A stretch of 64,000 nt of DNA from Candidatus Zhuqueibacterota bacterium (GCA_029261995.1 JAJDAF010000049.1:62001-126000), one strand, 5' to 3'; shown: positions 27,258 through 36,444, counted from the first letter of the stretch. Translations and numbers: made by a program. The notes: generated from the letters alone by a model not told the origin.

Positions 27258-28601
27258 TCAACGCTCAACGCCCGCGACCGGCTTCGTGTTAAAATCCGTG
27301 GTCTTGCGAAAGACCGGCTGCACCGGCACGCCGCGCAACGAATCTCCGACGCTGTTTTGTTCCACAGCTTGCTTGAGAATGGGCAGGATTTCCTCATACG
27401 CCCGCAACGTGTAATCGATGTCCGAATCCGTGTGTGAAAACGAGACTGTGTGAAAGCCTGACCACAAAATACCGCGTTTGATCATCTCCTGCTGAACAAA
27501 GGACTTCAAGAGAAGCGGGTCGCCGGCGCTGGCATCGAAACTGACCAGCGACCGGCAAGTGTAGCCAGTGCAACGGGTGAAGTTCAGCCCCAGCTTCTCT
27601 GCTATCGCATTGTATCCGGACCTTAGCTTCTTGCCCTGCTCATCAAGGTAAGCGGGCACATTCCGGTCCCGGATTTCGGTGATGGTAGCCTTGGCGGCTG
27701 CAAGCGAAAGCGCTTCACCACCAAAAGTGGTAAAGAAAAAACAGTCGTCTTCGTTGAGCTGCATAATCTCATGCTTGCCGGTCAGCATGGAAATCGGCAT
27801 GCCATTGGCAACCGCTTTCGAGTAGGTCGCCAGATCCGGCTTGATTCCAAAATACTCCTGTGCCCCACCGACGGCCAGCCGGAAACCGGTCCACATCTCA
27901 TCGAAAATCAGGACAACGCCCTCACGATGACAAATCTCTGACACGGCGTGCAGAAAGTTCTCTTTCGGCTCGGTGAAGGTCACTGGCTCCAAAATGACTG
28001 CTGCGACATTGCCATCAAGTGAACTCCTGAAAGAATCGAGGTCGTTGTAGTTGAAAGTGTAGGTTAAATCCCGAACAGCCTGAGGAACGCCCCGGTTGCG
28101 GGTGGTCACACTGACGTACCAATCATGCCAGCCGTGGTAACCGCAGCACAGAATTTTGTCCTTACCGGTGAAAGCACGCGCCAGTCGAATGGCAGCACTG
28201 GTCACGTCGGCGCCGCTCTTGCTAAACCTGACGGATTCTGCATTGGGCAGAACCTCGCGCAGCAGCTCGGCGACTTCTACCTCCAGAGGATGCATGAGCG
28301 AAAATGTGATGCCATCTTCCAGCTGTTGTTTGATGGCGGCGTCCACTTTCGGATAAGCATACCCAAGCGACAGCGGTCCAATAGCCATGTTGTAATCGAG
28401 GTACTCGTTGCCATCGACATCCCAGACACGTGCGCCTTTGCCCTTCGCGAGGTATTTTGGAGCGACGCCATTGACGTACTGGCTTGGTCCTTTCGCCAGA
28501 GTCTGGGTGACGTTTGGAATGAGACCAAGCGCTCGTTGGTAAAGCGCATCCGACTGCGCGATACCGGGATAATCGTCGTTGAAGATGACGCCGTTTGCCA
28601 T
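27258..28601 (-). CDS. class III aminotransferase, glutamate-1-semialdehyde aminomutase-like
   Basis: A PLP enzyme of about 447 residues. It has WDVDGNEYLDYNMAIGP, SKSGADVTSAAIRLARAF for cofactor phosphate, IFDEMWTGFR with the PLP Asp, and ATYSKAVANGMPISML with the Schiff-base Lys. Such HemL-like enzymes recur in polysaccharide loci as sugar or keto-acid aminotransferases. The ATG at 28601 has GGAGG nine bases upstream; a GTG at 28607 overlaps the transketolase stop. A housekeeping hemL is unlikely because the C-terminus has an extra 30-residue tail and the neighbours are sugar genes. Confidence 0.87.
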   Translation of the reverse strand: MANGVIFNDDYPGIAQSDALYQRALGLIPNVTQTLAKGPSQYVNGVAPKYLAKGKGARVWDVDGNEYLDYNMAIGPLSLGYAYPKVDAAIKQQLEDGITFSLMHPLEVEVAELLREVLPNAESVRFSKSGADVTSAAIRLARAFTGKDKILCCGYHGWHDWYVSVTTRNRGVPQAVRDLTYTFNYNDLDSFRSSLDGNVAAVILEPVTFTEPKENFLHAVSEICHREGVVLIFDEMWTGFRLAVGGAQEYFGIKPDLATYSKAVANGMPISMLTGKHEIMQLNEDDCFFFTTFGGEALSLAAAKATITEIRDRNVPAYLDEQGKKLRSGYNAIAEKLGLNFTRCTGYTCRSLVSFDASAGDPLLLKSFVQQEMIKRGILWSGFHTVSFSHTDSDIDYTLRAYEEILPILKQAVEQNSVGDSLRGVPVQPVFRKTTDFNTKPVAGVER

Positions 28602-28603
28602 GG

Positions 28604-29506
28604 TCACTTCCCTCCTAGCTGGGTAAATATTTTTTGAGAAATTGCTTTGCCCGTGAATCCCTCGAACTCAAGGACATCGTCGAGCAGCGCCGGCTTGAAC
28701 CACCGGTCTTTGAGGCAAATGGGCAGCGTGCGACAAATGCGCTGGTGTTTGACCAGAATCTCAGCGAAAATGGAGAACAACCCGCCAGTCTGGAAATGGT
28801 CCTCGAGCGTCACCACCAGGCTGCACTCCTTGGCGGCCGCCAACAGCACATCTTCGTCCACGGGTTTCAGCGTGCGCAAATTGACAACCCTGGTAGAAAC
28901 CCCACGGTCCGCCAAAATCGCTTTGGCTTTCAGGGCCTGACTGAACAGCATGCCGTAGGTGAGAATCGCGACATCGGCGCCGTCGCCAAACGTCTCTGCC
29001 TTACCGATGAGGACCGGCTCATGCTCCACGCGTGCGGGCAGATTATTGTACCTGAGATAGAAGGGCGCAGCACTCTTCAGCACAACCGGCAGGCCAAGCA
29101 ACATGTCCTGTTCATCCGCCGGGCAGAATACATTCATGTTTGGAATGCCGCGCATCAATGCGACATCTTCCACGGCTTGGTGGGTTGGCCCGTTGGCCTC
29201 GGACAGGAAACCTGCAAATGCTCCCACCAGCTTCACTGGCAAATTCGCCAGGCCAACGTCCGTGCGCACGAATTCAAAAGCGCGCATGGTCAGGAAGGTG
29301 GCGAGTGCATGGGTGACAGGAATTCTGTGGCGCAGAGCCAGTCCGGCTGCCATACCTATCATCGTCTGTTCGGTGATACCGGTGTCCAGAAATTGTTCCG
29401 GAATACGCTGCGGCAAGGATCTAATCGCGGCGCGATTCTCGGCAGTCAGCACCATGAAGCGTGGATCTGATACAACGATCTCGTGTAACGTGTCTTCGTA
29501 AGTCAT
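28604..29506 (-). CDS. transketolase C-terminal subunit
   Basis: A 300-residue protein equivalent to the pyrimidine-binding and C-terminal domains of transketolase, with RIPEQFLDTGITEQTMIGMAAGLA, which contains the conserved Glu that activates thiamine diphosphate, and YLRYNNLPARV. It pairs with the N-terminal subunit encoded just upstream. Split transketolases in glycan loci transfer two- or three-carbon units to build branched or elongated sugars; the ketol donor here is unknown. Confidence 0.9.
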   Translation of the reverse strand: MTYEDTLHEIVVSDPRFMVLTAENRAAIRSLPQRIPEQFLDTGITEQTMIGMAAGLALRHRIPVTHALATFLTMRAFEFVRTDVGLANLPVKLVGAFAGFLSEANGPTHQAVEDVALMRGIPNMNVFCPADEQDMLLGLPVVLKSAAPFYLRYNNLPARVEHEPVLIGKAETFGDGADVAILTYGMLFSQALKAKAILADRGVSTRVVNLRTLKPVDEDVLLAAAKECSLVVTLEDHFQTGGLFSIFAEILVKHQRICRTLPICLKDRWFKPALLDDVLEFEGFTGKAISQKIFTQLGGK

Positions 29507-29575
29507 TTCTGAGTCTGTCCAGATTAGAATTGTGAGATGGGTGGGGAGTCGAGAAAGGCTCCCGCCTTCGGTAAG

Positions 29576-30433
29576 CTAGCGCACAACCAGGGTTTCTGAA
29601 GTGAGGCGAGCCCTTTCGACACCGTGCAACTCGCGCAGCAATTGGTCGACCTCCGCCTGGCTGAACATGCAAAACCAGCGATCGGCGCGTTTTTCGATAC
29701 TTGGGAGTCCTTTGCCGCGCGTGGTTTCGGCGATGACCACGGTCGGTTTGCCAACTTCCATTGGAAAGCGGCCAAGCGTCTTGCTCATTGCTGAAAAATC
29801 GTGACCGTTAACTGCCGTGGCAGAACAGCCAAAGGCAGCGAACTTATCTGCCAGAGGCTCTAGCGGCAGCAGATCTTCGGTCGCCATGTTGGCCTGAAAA
29901 CGGTTTCTATCCACGATGATGAGCAAGTTGTCGAGCTTGTAGGTCGAAGCTACCAGCAGGCCCTCCCAGATGGAGCCCTCGTTTAGCTCGCCGTCGCCCA
30001 GGACGACCACCACGCGGTTTGTCTGCCGCTGAAGTTTGCAGTCGAGCGCCACCCCGGAAGAGACCGAGAGCAGATGCCCCAGAGAACCGGAGTGAAACTC
30101 GATGCCGGGAATACTCCGGTTCGGATGCCAATAAATCGAGTCGTTGGTTTTCACGTGATCATCCAGCCGCTCTCTCGCCAGCCAGCCCAACTCTACGAAA
30201 GTGCCATAGAGCGCCGGCACGTCATGTCCTTTTGAAAGGAAGAGGTAATCCCGCTCCGGATCAGCAAGTGTCTCCCGGGTGACATTCAGGAAATGTTTGT
30301 ACAAGTAGACAATCAGGTCAGCGCAGGAAAGCGAGGCGCCGATGAAACAACCACCTTTGCCCGACATCCGAATGATGTGTTCCCTGACCTTGAAGGCCGT
30401 TGCTTCCAGATTCTTGATATCTTCTTTATTCAC
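29576..30433 (-). CDS. transketolase N-terminal subunit
   Basis: A 285-residue thiamine-diphosphate-binding half of a split transketolase. It has SGSLGHLLSVSSGVAL and the ThDP motif VLGDGELNEGSIWEG...RNRFQAN. The start is a GTG at 30433 (VNKEDIKNLEATAFKVREH), overlapping the SpsF-like gene by 8 bases; the longer ATG-initiated frame lies within that gene. It forms a heteromer with the next-encoded C-terminal subunit. Confidence 0.9.
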   Translation of the reverse strand: MNKEDIKNLEATAFKVREHIIRMSGKGGCFIGASLSCADLIVYLYKHFLNVTRETLADPERDYLFLSKGHDVPALYGTFVELGWLARERLDDHVKTNDSIYWHPNRSIPGIEFHSGSLGHLLSVSSGVALDCKLQRQTNRVVVVLGDGELNEGSIWEGLLVASTYKLDNLLIIVDRNRFQANMATEDLLPLEPLADKFAAFGCSATAVNGHDFSAMSKTLGRFPMEVGKPTVVIAETTRGKGLPSIEKRADRWFCMFSQAEVDQLLRELHGVERARLTSETLVVR

Positions 30434-31247
30434 GGGCCGACTCCGTTCGCTTGGCTTTGTAATCTTCAATGTGATGCAATTCGTCCAGGTGATTCTCGTA
30501 CCAGTACTGGCCTGCATATTTGCTATTCAACGCGTAGATGTCCGGGCGCACTTCCAGCAGGGCCAGGATGTCGGTCAGCCCAAAGTTGGGATGACTGACA
30601 TAGAGTTCAGAGTAGACCGCACGAACGAATTCATAATCTTCGTCGTAGTCCAGCGTCCAGCGGTGGGAGCTGGAATAATCGATGCCGCTTTCCCAAACTA
30701 CGTTACCTATTCTGAAGCGCTCAGGATTTTCCCAAATAAACGGCGTGGTGTGTTCCCTCTCAAAACCACGGTTCGCCTCACGCCAGGCGGTCTCAAGTGT
30801 CCGAAATGACATGACTTCAACGTCATTGCCGTCAGGATAGGTTGCTGGGTGCAGGTTGCTCATGTAGTCAACTTCGCCCAGACGCTGCAAATAGCGACCA
30901 ATCACACGGTCCACCACCGCCGGGTCGATAAGAGGACAGTCAGAGGGGATTTTCACCACGGCGCTGGCTTTAAATTCTCTGGCCCCCTGGTAGTGGCGGT
31001 CGAGAAGGTCGGTCTCGCTTCCCCTTGCACAGGGAATCCCGTGTTTTGCACAGAGTTCCACAATGGTGTTGTCTCTGCTGCAAGTGGTTGTCAGAACAGC
31101 GACGTTATCCGCGGTCTGGACGCGGCGGAGTCTCTCAATCATCAGGACGAGCAACTCCTTTCCGAGCACAGGCTTTAGTATTTTCTCTGGCAGGCGGATG
31201 CTGCCAGAACGCGCTTGCACAAGGATGACGACTTCCGGATTGCTCAT
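30426..31247 (-). CDS. SpsF-like cytidylyltransferase / nucleotidyltransferase
   Basis: A 273-residue nucleotidyltransferase of the spore-coat SpsF/NeuA-related family. The nucleotide-binding opening is VILVQARSGSIRLPEKILKPVLG; VVKIPSDCPLIDPAVVD and HRWTLDYDEDYEFVRAVY complete the family pattern. An ATG at 31247 overlaps the KdsC-like stop by one base; a GTG at 31250 is the alternative. It likely activates a sugar acid as its CMP or other NDP derivative. A distinct NeuA-like gene lies at 16194-16970. Confidence 0.87.
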   Translation of the reverse strand: MSNPEVVILVQARSGSIRLPEKILKPVLGKELLVLMIERLRRVQTADNVAVLTTTCSRDNTIVELCAKHGIPCARGSETDLLDRHYQGAREFKASAVVKIPSDCPLIDPAVVDRVIGRYLQRLGEVDYMSNLHPATYPDGNDVEVMSFRTLETAWREANRGFEREHTTPFIWENPERFRIGNVVWESGIDYSSSHRWTLDYDEDYEFVRAVYSELYVSHPNFGLTDILALLEVRPDIYALNSKYAGQYWYENHLDELHHIEDYKAKRTESARE

Positions 31248-31813
31248 CACGCCGCCACCAGATTCTTGGGGACTTCATCCACGGGCTGCACCAACACGTC
31301 GTACAGCTCCCGAATGACACCTTCACCGCCACATGCGCGAGTCACATATTTCGCAATATCCCTGATGCGCCAATTCGCATCCGCCGGAGCCACGGGCAAC
31401 CCGACAATTTGCATCACCGCCAAATCATTGATGTCATTGCCGCAATACACCACTTTGTCAGCATCGATTTGGTTCTTTTGCAGATAAGCCCTGAGCGCCG
31501 TGCGTTTATCCGCACAGTTGTTCAAGCAAGCAATTCCGAGCTTATCCGCGCGCCGCAAGACTACCGGATTGGCTTCGGTAGAAAGGATAAATTGCGGCAC
31601 ACCAAGTTTTCTGAATTCAGCTACGGCCAGGCCGTCAGCGCGGCTGACGACCACACTCTCACGCCCATCTTCGTCAACCATGACCTTGTTGTCAGTCATC
31701 ACGCCATCGAAATCGTATACCAGCAGCGCCAACTGTTCAATGTCAGGCAGTTCACCGCCAACGTGGCTGCTCAGGCCGAACCGGACGGCATTGTTGCGCT
31801 CTGAATTAGCCAT
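31247..31813 (-). CDS. HAD phosphatase, KdsC/nonulosonate-9-phosphatase type
   Basis: A 188-residue HAD-superfamily C0 phosphatase. The nucleophile region is YDFDGVMTDNKV, with STEANPVV as the threonine/serine motif and GNDINDLAVMQ binding Mg2+. The size and layout match KdsC (KDO-8-phosphate phosphatase), which in sialic-type clusters dephosphorylates the 9-phosphate sugar. An N-terminal 25-residue extension precedes the core. It is consistent with a phosphorylated product of the NeuB-like enzyme. Confidence 0.88.
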   Translation of the reverse strand: MANSERNNAVRFGLSSHVGGELPDIEQLALLVYDFDGVMTDNKVMVDEDGRESVVVSRADGLAVAEFRKLGVPQFILSTEANPVVLRRADKLGIACLNNCADKRTALRAYLQKNQIDADKVVYCGNDINDLAVMQIVGLPVAPADANWRIRDIAKYVTRACGGEGVIRELYDVLVQPVDEVPKNLVAA

Positions 31814-32882
31814 CGATTATCCGAACCTTCTTTTTGCCGTTGCCGTTGACAACCTTGGCCACTTCGGCGGGTCGCGCACTCTCTACCCTGCTCTCAACAA
31901 ATGTTTCTACCGGCAATGTCTCTTGCTGACCGTTAAGAATCAACGACCGTTGAGCTGCCTGCAGCACCTTGAGAACATTCAAGCCGCTTGCGCCGTCCGT
32001 GAGGGGCGGTTGACGCGTAACGATAGCCTCGAGAAACGCCTGGCATTCAAGTCGCAGCGGCTCCTTGTCCGCAAACGGAATCTCTTCGCCTTCACCCCGA
32101 ACGGGAATGGGCTCGCCTTCCTTAACTTCAACGCGCTGGTCGAACAGCGAAAGCCGTTTCGAGACATCATCGAAACTTGCCATGCGGCGTGAGCCAACGA
32201 CCACCAGACGTTGCTCCTTAAACGGATGCAGCCACGAAACATAGATGTGGGCACGAACGCCATCGTTAAATAGCATATTGGTGACGGTGACATCCGCGAT
32301 ATTGGGCTGCACATAGTTACCGCCACAAGCCACGACCTGGAATGGCAGATTTCCCATGATGCGCAGAATGATAGCGATGTCGTGCGGCGCGAAACTCCAG
32401 AGAATGTTCTCCTCACGGCGCACCTTGCCCAGGCTCAAGCGGTTGGAGTAGATGTATTTGACTTTGCCCAATTCACCACTTGCGACCATCTGGTTGAGCT
32501 TCGTAATCGCGGGGTGATATTCGAGGACATGCCCAACCATGAGGATGCGATGGTGGCGCTCGGCAGTCTCTACCAGACGAGCCCCCTGGTCGTAAGTCAT
32601 GGCCAGCGGCTTTTCGACAAACACATCCTTGTCGGCCTCGAGCGCTTGCTTGACCAGATCGAAGTGAGTTTCCGCAGGCGTTGCCACAACGACACCATCG
32701 ACATCGCTGGCAAGCACTTTTGAAAAGCAACTGACTTGCTCGCAGCTTGGCGCCGTTTTCTCAAGTAAAGCACGTACGTCCAAGGCGTCACATGCCATTT
32801 TCAGGCTGCCAAGCTCGCTAAAATTTCGCACCAGATTCTTGCCCCAGTACCCGCAGCCAACGACTGCAATCTTGGGTTTCAT
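31806..32882 (-). CDS. Gfo/Idh/MocA-family oxidoreductase
   Basis: A 358-residue NAD(P)-dependent sugar dehydrogenase. The Rossmann motif is VGCGYWGKNLVRNF at the N-terminus, EKPLAMT (the lysine-containing catalytic motif) lies near residue 96, and the C-terminal domain supplies the substrate site. Homologues oxidise the 3-position of UDP-sugars before transamination (WlbA type). The ATG at 32882 is preferred; GAGGA lies upstream. It overlaps the phosphatase gene by 8 bases. Confidence 0.9.
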   Translation of the reverse strand: MKPKIAVVGCGYWGKNLVRNFSELGSLKMACDALDVRALLEKTAPSCEQVSCFSKVLASDVDGVVVATPAETHFDLVKQALEADKDVFVEKPLAMTYDQGARLVETAERHHRILMVGHVLEYHPAITKLNQMVASGELGKVKYIYSNRLSLGKVRREENILWSFAPHDIAIILRIMGNLPFQVVACGGNYVQPNIADVTVTNMLFNDGVRAHIYVSWLHPFKEQRLVVVGSRRMASFDDVSKRLSLFDQRVEVKEGEPIPVRGEGEEIPFADKEPLRLECQAFLEAIVTRQPPLTDGASGLNVLKVLQAAQRSLILNGQQETLPVETFVESRVESARPAEVAKVVNGNGKKKVRIIDG

Positions 32883-32923
32883 TTGAGAGTCCTCAGTTAA
32901 CTGGAAAGAAATGCAGTTGTATA

Positions 32924-35278
32924 TCAAGTGAGAGAAACGGTCTCGCTGTGCTTGCGGCTTTTGCCGCGGCGGGACTTCTTCCCGTTCTTCTTTCTCTTCT
33001 GGTCCCCACTTTCACCGTAATAATAATAATAGTGATAGTAGTAATAGTAATAATAGGAACCATAGGTGTTCTCGCGGCTGACACCGTTGAGCAAAACGCC
33101 CAGAATCTTGGCGTTCACGTTTCTCAGCAAATCCATACCGCGAATCAACGCGTCTCGGTGGGTGCTGCCTGAATTCACCACAAGCAGCACGCCATCGACT
33201 TCATTTGAGAGAACCGCCGCATCAGTGACAGCAATAAGCGGTGGGCTATCGAAGATGACGATTTCATAGCGACTCTTAACCTGCTCAATGAAATCAAGCA
33301 TTCGGTCAGAACCCAGGAGTTCGGCTGGATTAGGCGGCAAGATTCCAGAGGTTATCACATCGAGGTTCTTGATGCTTGAATTCTGAACCGCCTCGTCAAT
33401 GGTCAGATTGCCGACCAGAACGTTGGTCAGTCCTTTATTCTTCTCGAGCCCAAAGATTCTGTGACCTACAGGCCGCCGCAAGTCGGTATCTACAATCAGC
33501 GTGCGGGTACCCTGCAGACTAATGGCGATCGCAAGGTTGGCCGCCGTTGTCGATTTGCCTTCTCCCGGACCAGACGAGGTCACCAGAATGCAATGGAGTT
33601 TGTCATCAGGCCCGGAAAACTGCAGATTGGTTCTCAGGGTCCGGTAAGCTTCGCTGATTGGAGATTTCGGCTTGAAATGGGTGACAAGACAGGTACTGGC
33701 ATCCGGGGCTTGGCCGTTGGCTTTGCCGTTGCCATTACCATTGCGCTGGCCATTGCCGAGAAATCCCATGCTGCCACTCATCATCGACTCGTTGATTTCC
33801 GGAATCGCCGCCAGGACATTCAGACCCAATGCTTCAATGTCCTCGATTCGTCGAACCGTAACATCGAGGTATTCACGCAAAAAAGTTATGCCAATTCCGA
33901 GGCCAAGACTGAGAAAGATGCCGAGCATGATGTTGAGCTTCTTTTTCGGCGAAATCGGAACAGTAGGCATGACCGGACTGTCCAATATGCGCACCTTGCC
34001 AATCTGACCAGCCTGCGTGATGCGCGATTCCTCGAACTTTTCCCGCATCATCATGTAGAGATTCTCATCGACTTTTCGGCTGCGTTCCAGACGGGCCAGT
34101 TGCACGTGCTTGTCAGGCAATGACTCCAGCTTCTTCGTGTAGCTGTCCACAACCCGCTTGAGGCCGTCCGCGCGGGCAGTGCTCGCTTCCATCAGTGACT
34201 CAGTCTCGACAATCTGAACGATGATCTCTTGCGCATGCTTGATCGGATCATCAGCAGGCAAGCCATCAACCACGAGCTTGCGGGTTTCTTCAACCAACCG
34301 GCCCTTGATGGCATCAAATTTCTTACGCTCACGCCTGACCTGCGGATCGGTTGTGCCCACACCTTGCGCCAGGTAGACCGCAATGTTGCGCTCGATATCC
34401 GCCATCTCCTTGCGAAGCTTCAGGACCAGGGGGCTTGACACGCGAGCGATTTCCGCTTCCAATGTCTCCTTTCTCCTGCCGAGTTGGGATTTCAGAAAGT
34501 CCAACCGTTTCTGATTGACTTCCACCTCGATAAGTGCGCCCTCATAGTGACTTTCGAACTCAGCACCCTGCTCAACTACCTGCGCAGCCTCATCGGTGAG
34601 AGAAGCAATTTTCGCTTCCTCGAGAAATTTCTTCAGGGCCTCTTCACTATCCTTGAGCTCGCTCTCTTTGCGCCCAAGCTGCTGAACCAGAAAGTCAACT
34701 ACCTGAGAAATTTCACCCTGACTGAAAGCCTGGTCTTTGTCCTGGTAGGCCTTGGCGATGCTTTCCGCGGTAAACGAGGCTTCGAAGGGTGAGGTCGCCA
34801 GCGCCTTGATAACAATCAGATCGGTGTTTCGGATGGGAATGACTTCCAGATTGCTTTGGACCGCTTCCACCACTTCAAGCATGCTGACTTCTGTTCCAAG
34901 ACCTTCCAGCAGGTGAAGAGAGTCTCTGTGTGGCGATTTCAGAAGCCGTTCGACTACAGCCCGAGCCAACGAGCGGCTTTTCAAAATTTCCACCTGATTG
35001 TTAATCAGGGTTTGCTGAGATGAGAATCCGTTCATCGGGAACAGAGCCTGCCCCATCCCGTTTTGCTGGTCGATTATGATGGTCGTGGAAGCCTGATAGA
35101 TCGGAGTTTGAGTGAACGTGCGATAGATAATTGCAGTCATGGAAAGGACAAACGTCGCCAGAATGATCCACCGCCCCCTGAACAGCATGGCGAGGTAATC
35201 ATGCACCGATGTCGCTTTGGCGGTGTCCGGAGCCTGCAACTGGCCGTTGGCGACCGGCTGGAAGTTATTCTTATCCAT
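32924..35278 (-). CDS. Wzc-like chain-length regulator and tyrosine autokinase (BY-kinase)
   Basis: A 784-residue inner-membrane protein. A Wzz domain lies between membrane segments near 36-54 and 449-466, with long periplasmic coiled coils. A cytoplasmic BY-kinase follows with Walker A SSGPGEGKST (568-577), A' LIVDTDLRRP (594-603) and B IVIFDSPPL (673-681). An Asn/Gly-rich linker (about 509-523) precedes the kinase. The C-terminal tail is striking: 12 tyrosines and one His at residues 742-754, then a Lys/Arg-rich end. It controls polymer length and export, with the tail as the autophosphorylation site. Confidence 0.93.
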   Translation of the reverse strand: MDKNNFQPVANGQLQAPDTAKATSVHDYLAMLFRGRWIILATFVLSMTAIIYRTFTQTPIYQASTTIIIDQQNGMGQALFPMNGFSSQQTLINNQVEILKSRSLARAVVERLLKSPHRDSLHLLEGLGTEVSMLEVVEAVQSNLEVIPIRNTDLIVIKALATSPFEASFTAESIAKAYQDKDQAFSQGEISQVVDFLVQQLGRKESELKDSEEALKKFLEEAKIASLTDEAAQVVEQGAEFESHYEGALIEVEVNQKRLDFLKSQLGRRKETLEAEIARVSSPLVLKLRKEMADIERNIAVYLAQGVGTTDPQVRRERKKFDAIKGRLVEETRKLVVDGLPADDPIKHAQEIIVQIVETESLMEASTARADGLKRVVDSYTKKLESLPDKHVQLARLERSRKVDENLYMMMREKFEESRITQAGQIGKVRILDSPVMPTVPISPKKKLNIMLGIFLSLGLGIGITFLREYLDVTVRRIEDIEALGLNVLAAIPEINESMMSGSMGFLGNGQRNGNGNGKANGQAPDASTCLVTHFKPKSPISEAYRTLRTNLQFSGPDDKLHCILVTSSGPGEGKSTTAANLAIAISLQGTRTLIVDTDLRRPVGHRIFGLEKNKGLTNVLVGNLTIDEAVQNSSIKNLDVITSGILPPNPAELLGSDRMLDFIEQVKSRYEIVIFDSPPLIAVTDAAVLSNEVDGVLLVVNSGSTHRDALIRGMDLLRNVNAKILGVLLNGVSRENTYGSYYYYYYYHYYYYYGESGDQKRKKNGKKSRRGKSRKHSETVSLT
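33017..33055 (-). repeat. trinucleotide TAT/TAC repeat coding a poly-tyrosine tail
   Basis: Thirteen codons in a row are TAT/TAC, with one CAC for His, giving YYYYYYYHYYYYY at the end of the BY-kinase. On the plus strand this reads as a near-perfect ATA/GTA microsatellite. Slippage by whole triplets would change the number of phosphate-accepting tyrosines without breaking the frame. Confidence 0.85.
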
Positions 35279-35291
35279 GGGATTTTGACCC

Positions 35292-35846
35292 TTATTTGGT
35301 TCGTTCGATGATGATCGCGAGCGACGCCATCGCAGTGATGATGCTGACCATCGAATTCAGACCGAGTAACTTGCTGAACTTGCTGCCAGAGGTTTCCGGT
35401 ATCAGGATGGTATCACCGGCTGCAAGAATGGGTATCTTACCGATTTCCCCGGTTTTAAGGTGACGCCTGACATCGACAACCAGAATCGGCACTTTGTCTG
35501 TTGAGTTCGCCATTGTGCCGGCGGCCTTGAAGGCAACATCTTCCTTTACCAAATCACCCGCCCGAATGATGTTGACCCGGCCGAGGTTTGCTCCACCAAC
35601 CGGCCCACCTGCGAAGGCAATCAGGGAAAGCAGATCGGTGCTGCGCGGCACCACGTACTGTCCGGGCCGGGCAACATAACCCCAGACATTGACGCTCATC
35701 AGGATCTGATCTCTGTCACCCAAATGATATTGCGCCGCACGAGTCATCGTCGGCGCCGGTGTGGCCTCCTGACTGAAGCCGGGCACTGTCAGGCTCAGCA
35801 ATAGAAGTAATATCGGGCTTGCGTTTAATAGTCTGTTCAACATCAT
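35292..35846 (-). CDS. minimal SLBB-domain polysaccharide export protein (Wza-like)
   Basis: A 184-residue protein with a signal peptide (LLNASPILLLLLSLTVPGFSQ) lacking a lipobox cysteine. One SLBB-type segment follows (VNVWGYVARPGQYVVPRSTDLLSLIAFAGGP), then IPILAAGDTILIPE, and a hydrophobic C-terminal stretch (SMVSIITAMASLAIII). It is much shorter than Wza (about 380 residues) and lacks a full Poly_export domain, so it may be an accessory ring or inner-membrane-tethered piece. The ATG at 35846 is chosen because it gives the signal peptide. Confidence 0.82.
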   Translation of the reverse strand: MMLNRLLNASPILLLLLSLTVPGFSQEATPAPTMTRAAQYHLGDRDQILMSVNVWGYVARPGQYVVPRSTDLLSLIAFAGGPVGGANLGRVNIIRAGDLVKEDVAFKAAGTMANSTDKVPILVVDVRRHLKTGEIGKIPILAAGDTILIPETSGSKFSKLLGLNSMVSIITAMASLAIIIERTK

Positions 35847-35895
35847 TCTCTCATCAGTTAGGTTGGATGTTGCGAATTTGGTGCTGCGTGACCGG

Positions 35896-36444
35896 CTACG
35901 CAGCCACTGTGTGAGCACCTGCCACTTTGCGAACGGCGTCGCGGTCCACATGGACAGCCACTGATTGTTGAATCGCATGTATAGAAATTGCCATGCGGTC
36001 CTGCCCACGCTGCTCCCTGTAGAAGCCACGCAATCCCTTAAGTGCGCCTGTGACGATCTCCACTTCGTCGCCAAATCGCAGGTACTGGTAGGGCTCCGGG
36101 CAGTAGCCGTGTTCTAGAATCACGCGGATTGCATCTATCTCAGCTTCTGGAATGCGCACCGCCTGACCGTTGAAACCAACCACTCGGATGACGCCAGTGG
36201 TTTGCAGTGCGTCATATCGCTCGCGCCTATTTGCGTGTACAAAAATATAGGACGGGAAAAGGGGGGCTTCAATGGTCTTGAGTCGGTCGCTCCAAACTCT
36301 GGTTTGCTGCTGCAGGGGCAGAAATGAGTGCAGTCGCTTGCGCTTCAGCTCACAGTCCACTTTCTTCTCAAATCTGGGTCGTGTGTACATCGCGTACCAG
36401 AAGCGCTCATCAGATGGTGATTGCAATTTTCCTGTCTCCAGCAT
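35896..36444 (-). CDS. NusG-like transcription antiterminator of the polysaccharide operon (UpxY/LoaP type)
   Basis: A 182-residue NusG paralogue. The NGN domain (FWYAMYTRPRFEKKVDCELKRK and APLFPSYIFVHAN) is followed by a KOW-like segment (FGDEVEIVTGALKGLRGFYRE). The ATG at 36444 has GGAGG four bases upstream. It stands near the head of the polysaccharide operon, the usual place for UpxY, RfaH or LoaP-type factors that make RNA polymerase pass terminators in very long operons. Confidence 0.9.
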   Translation of the reverse strand: MLETGKLQSPSDERFWYAMYTRPRFEKKVDCELKRKRLHSFLPLQQQTRVWSDRLKTIEAPLFPSYIFVHANRRERYDALQTTGVIRVVGFNGQAVRIPEAEIDAIRVILEHGYCPEPYQYLRFGDEVEIVTGALKGLRGFYREQRGQDRMAISIHAIQQSVAVHVDRDAVRKVAGAHTVAA

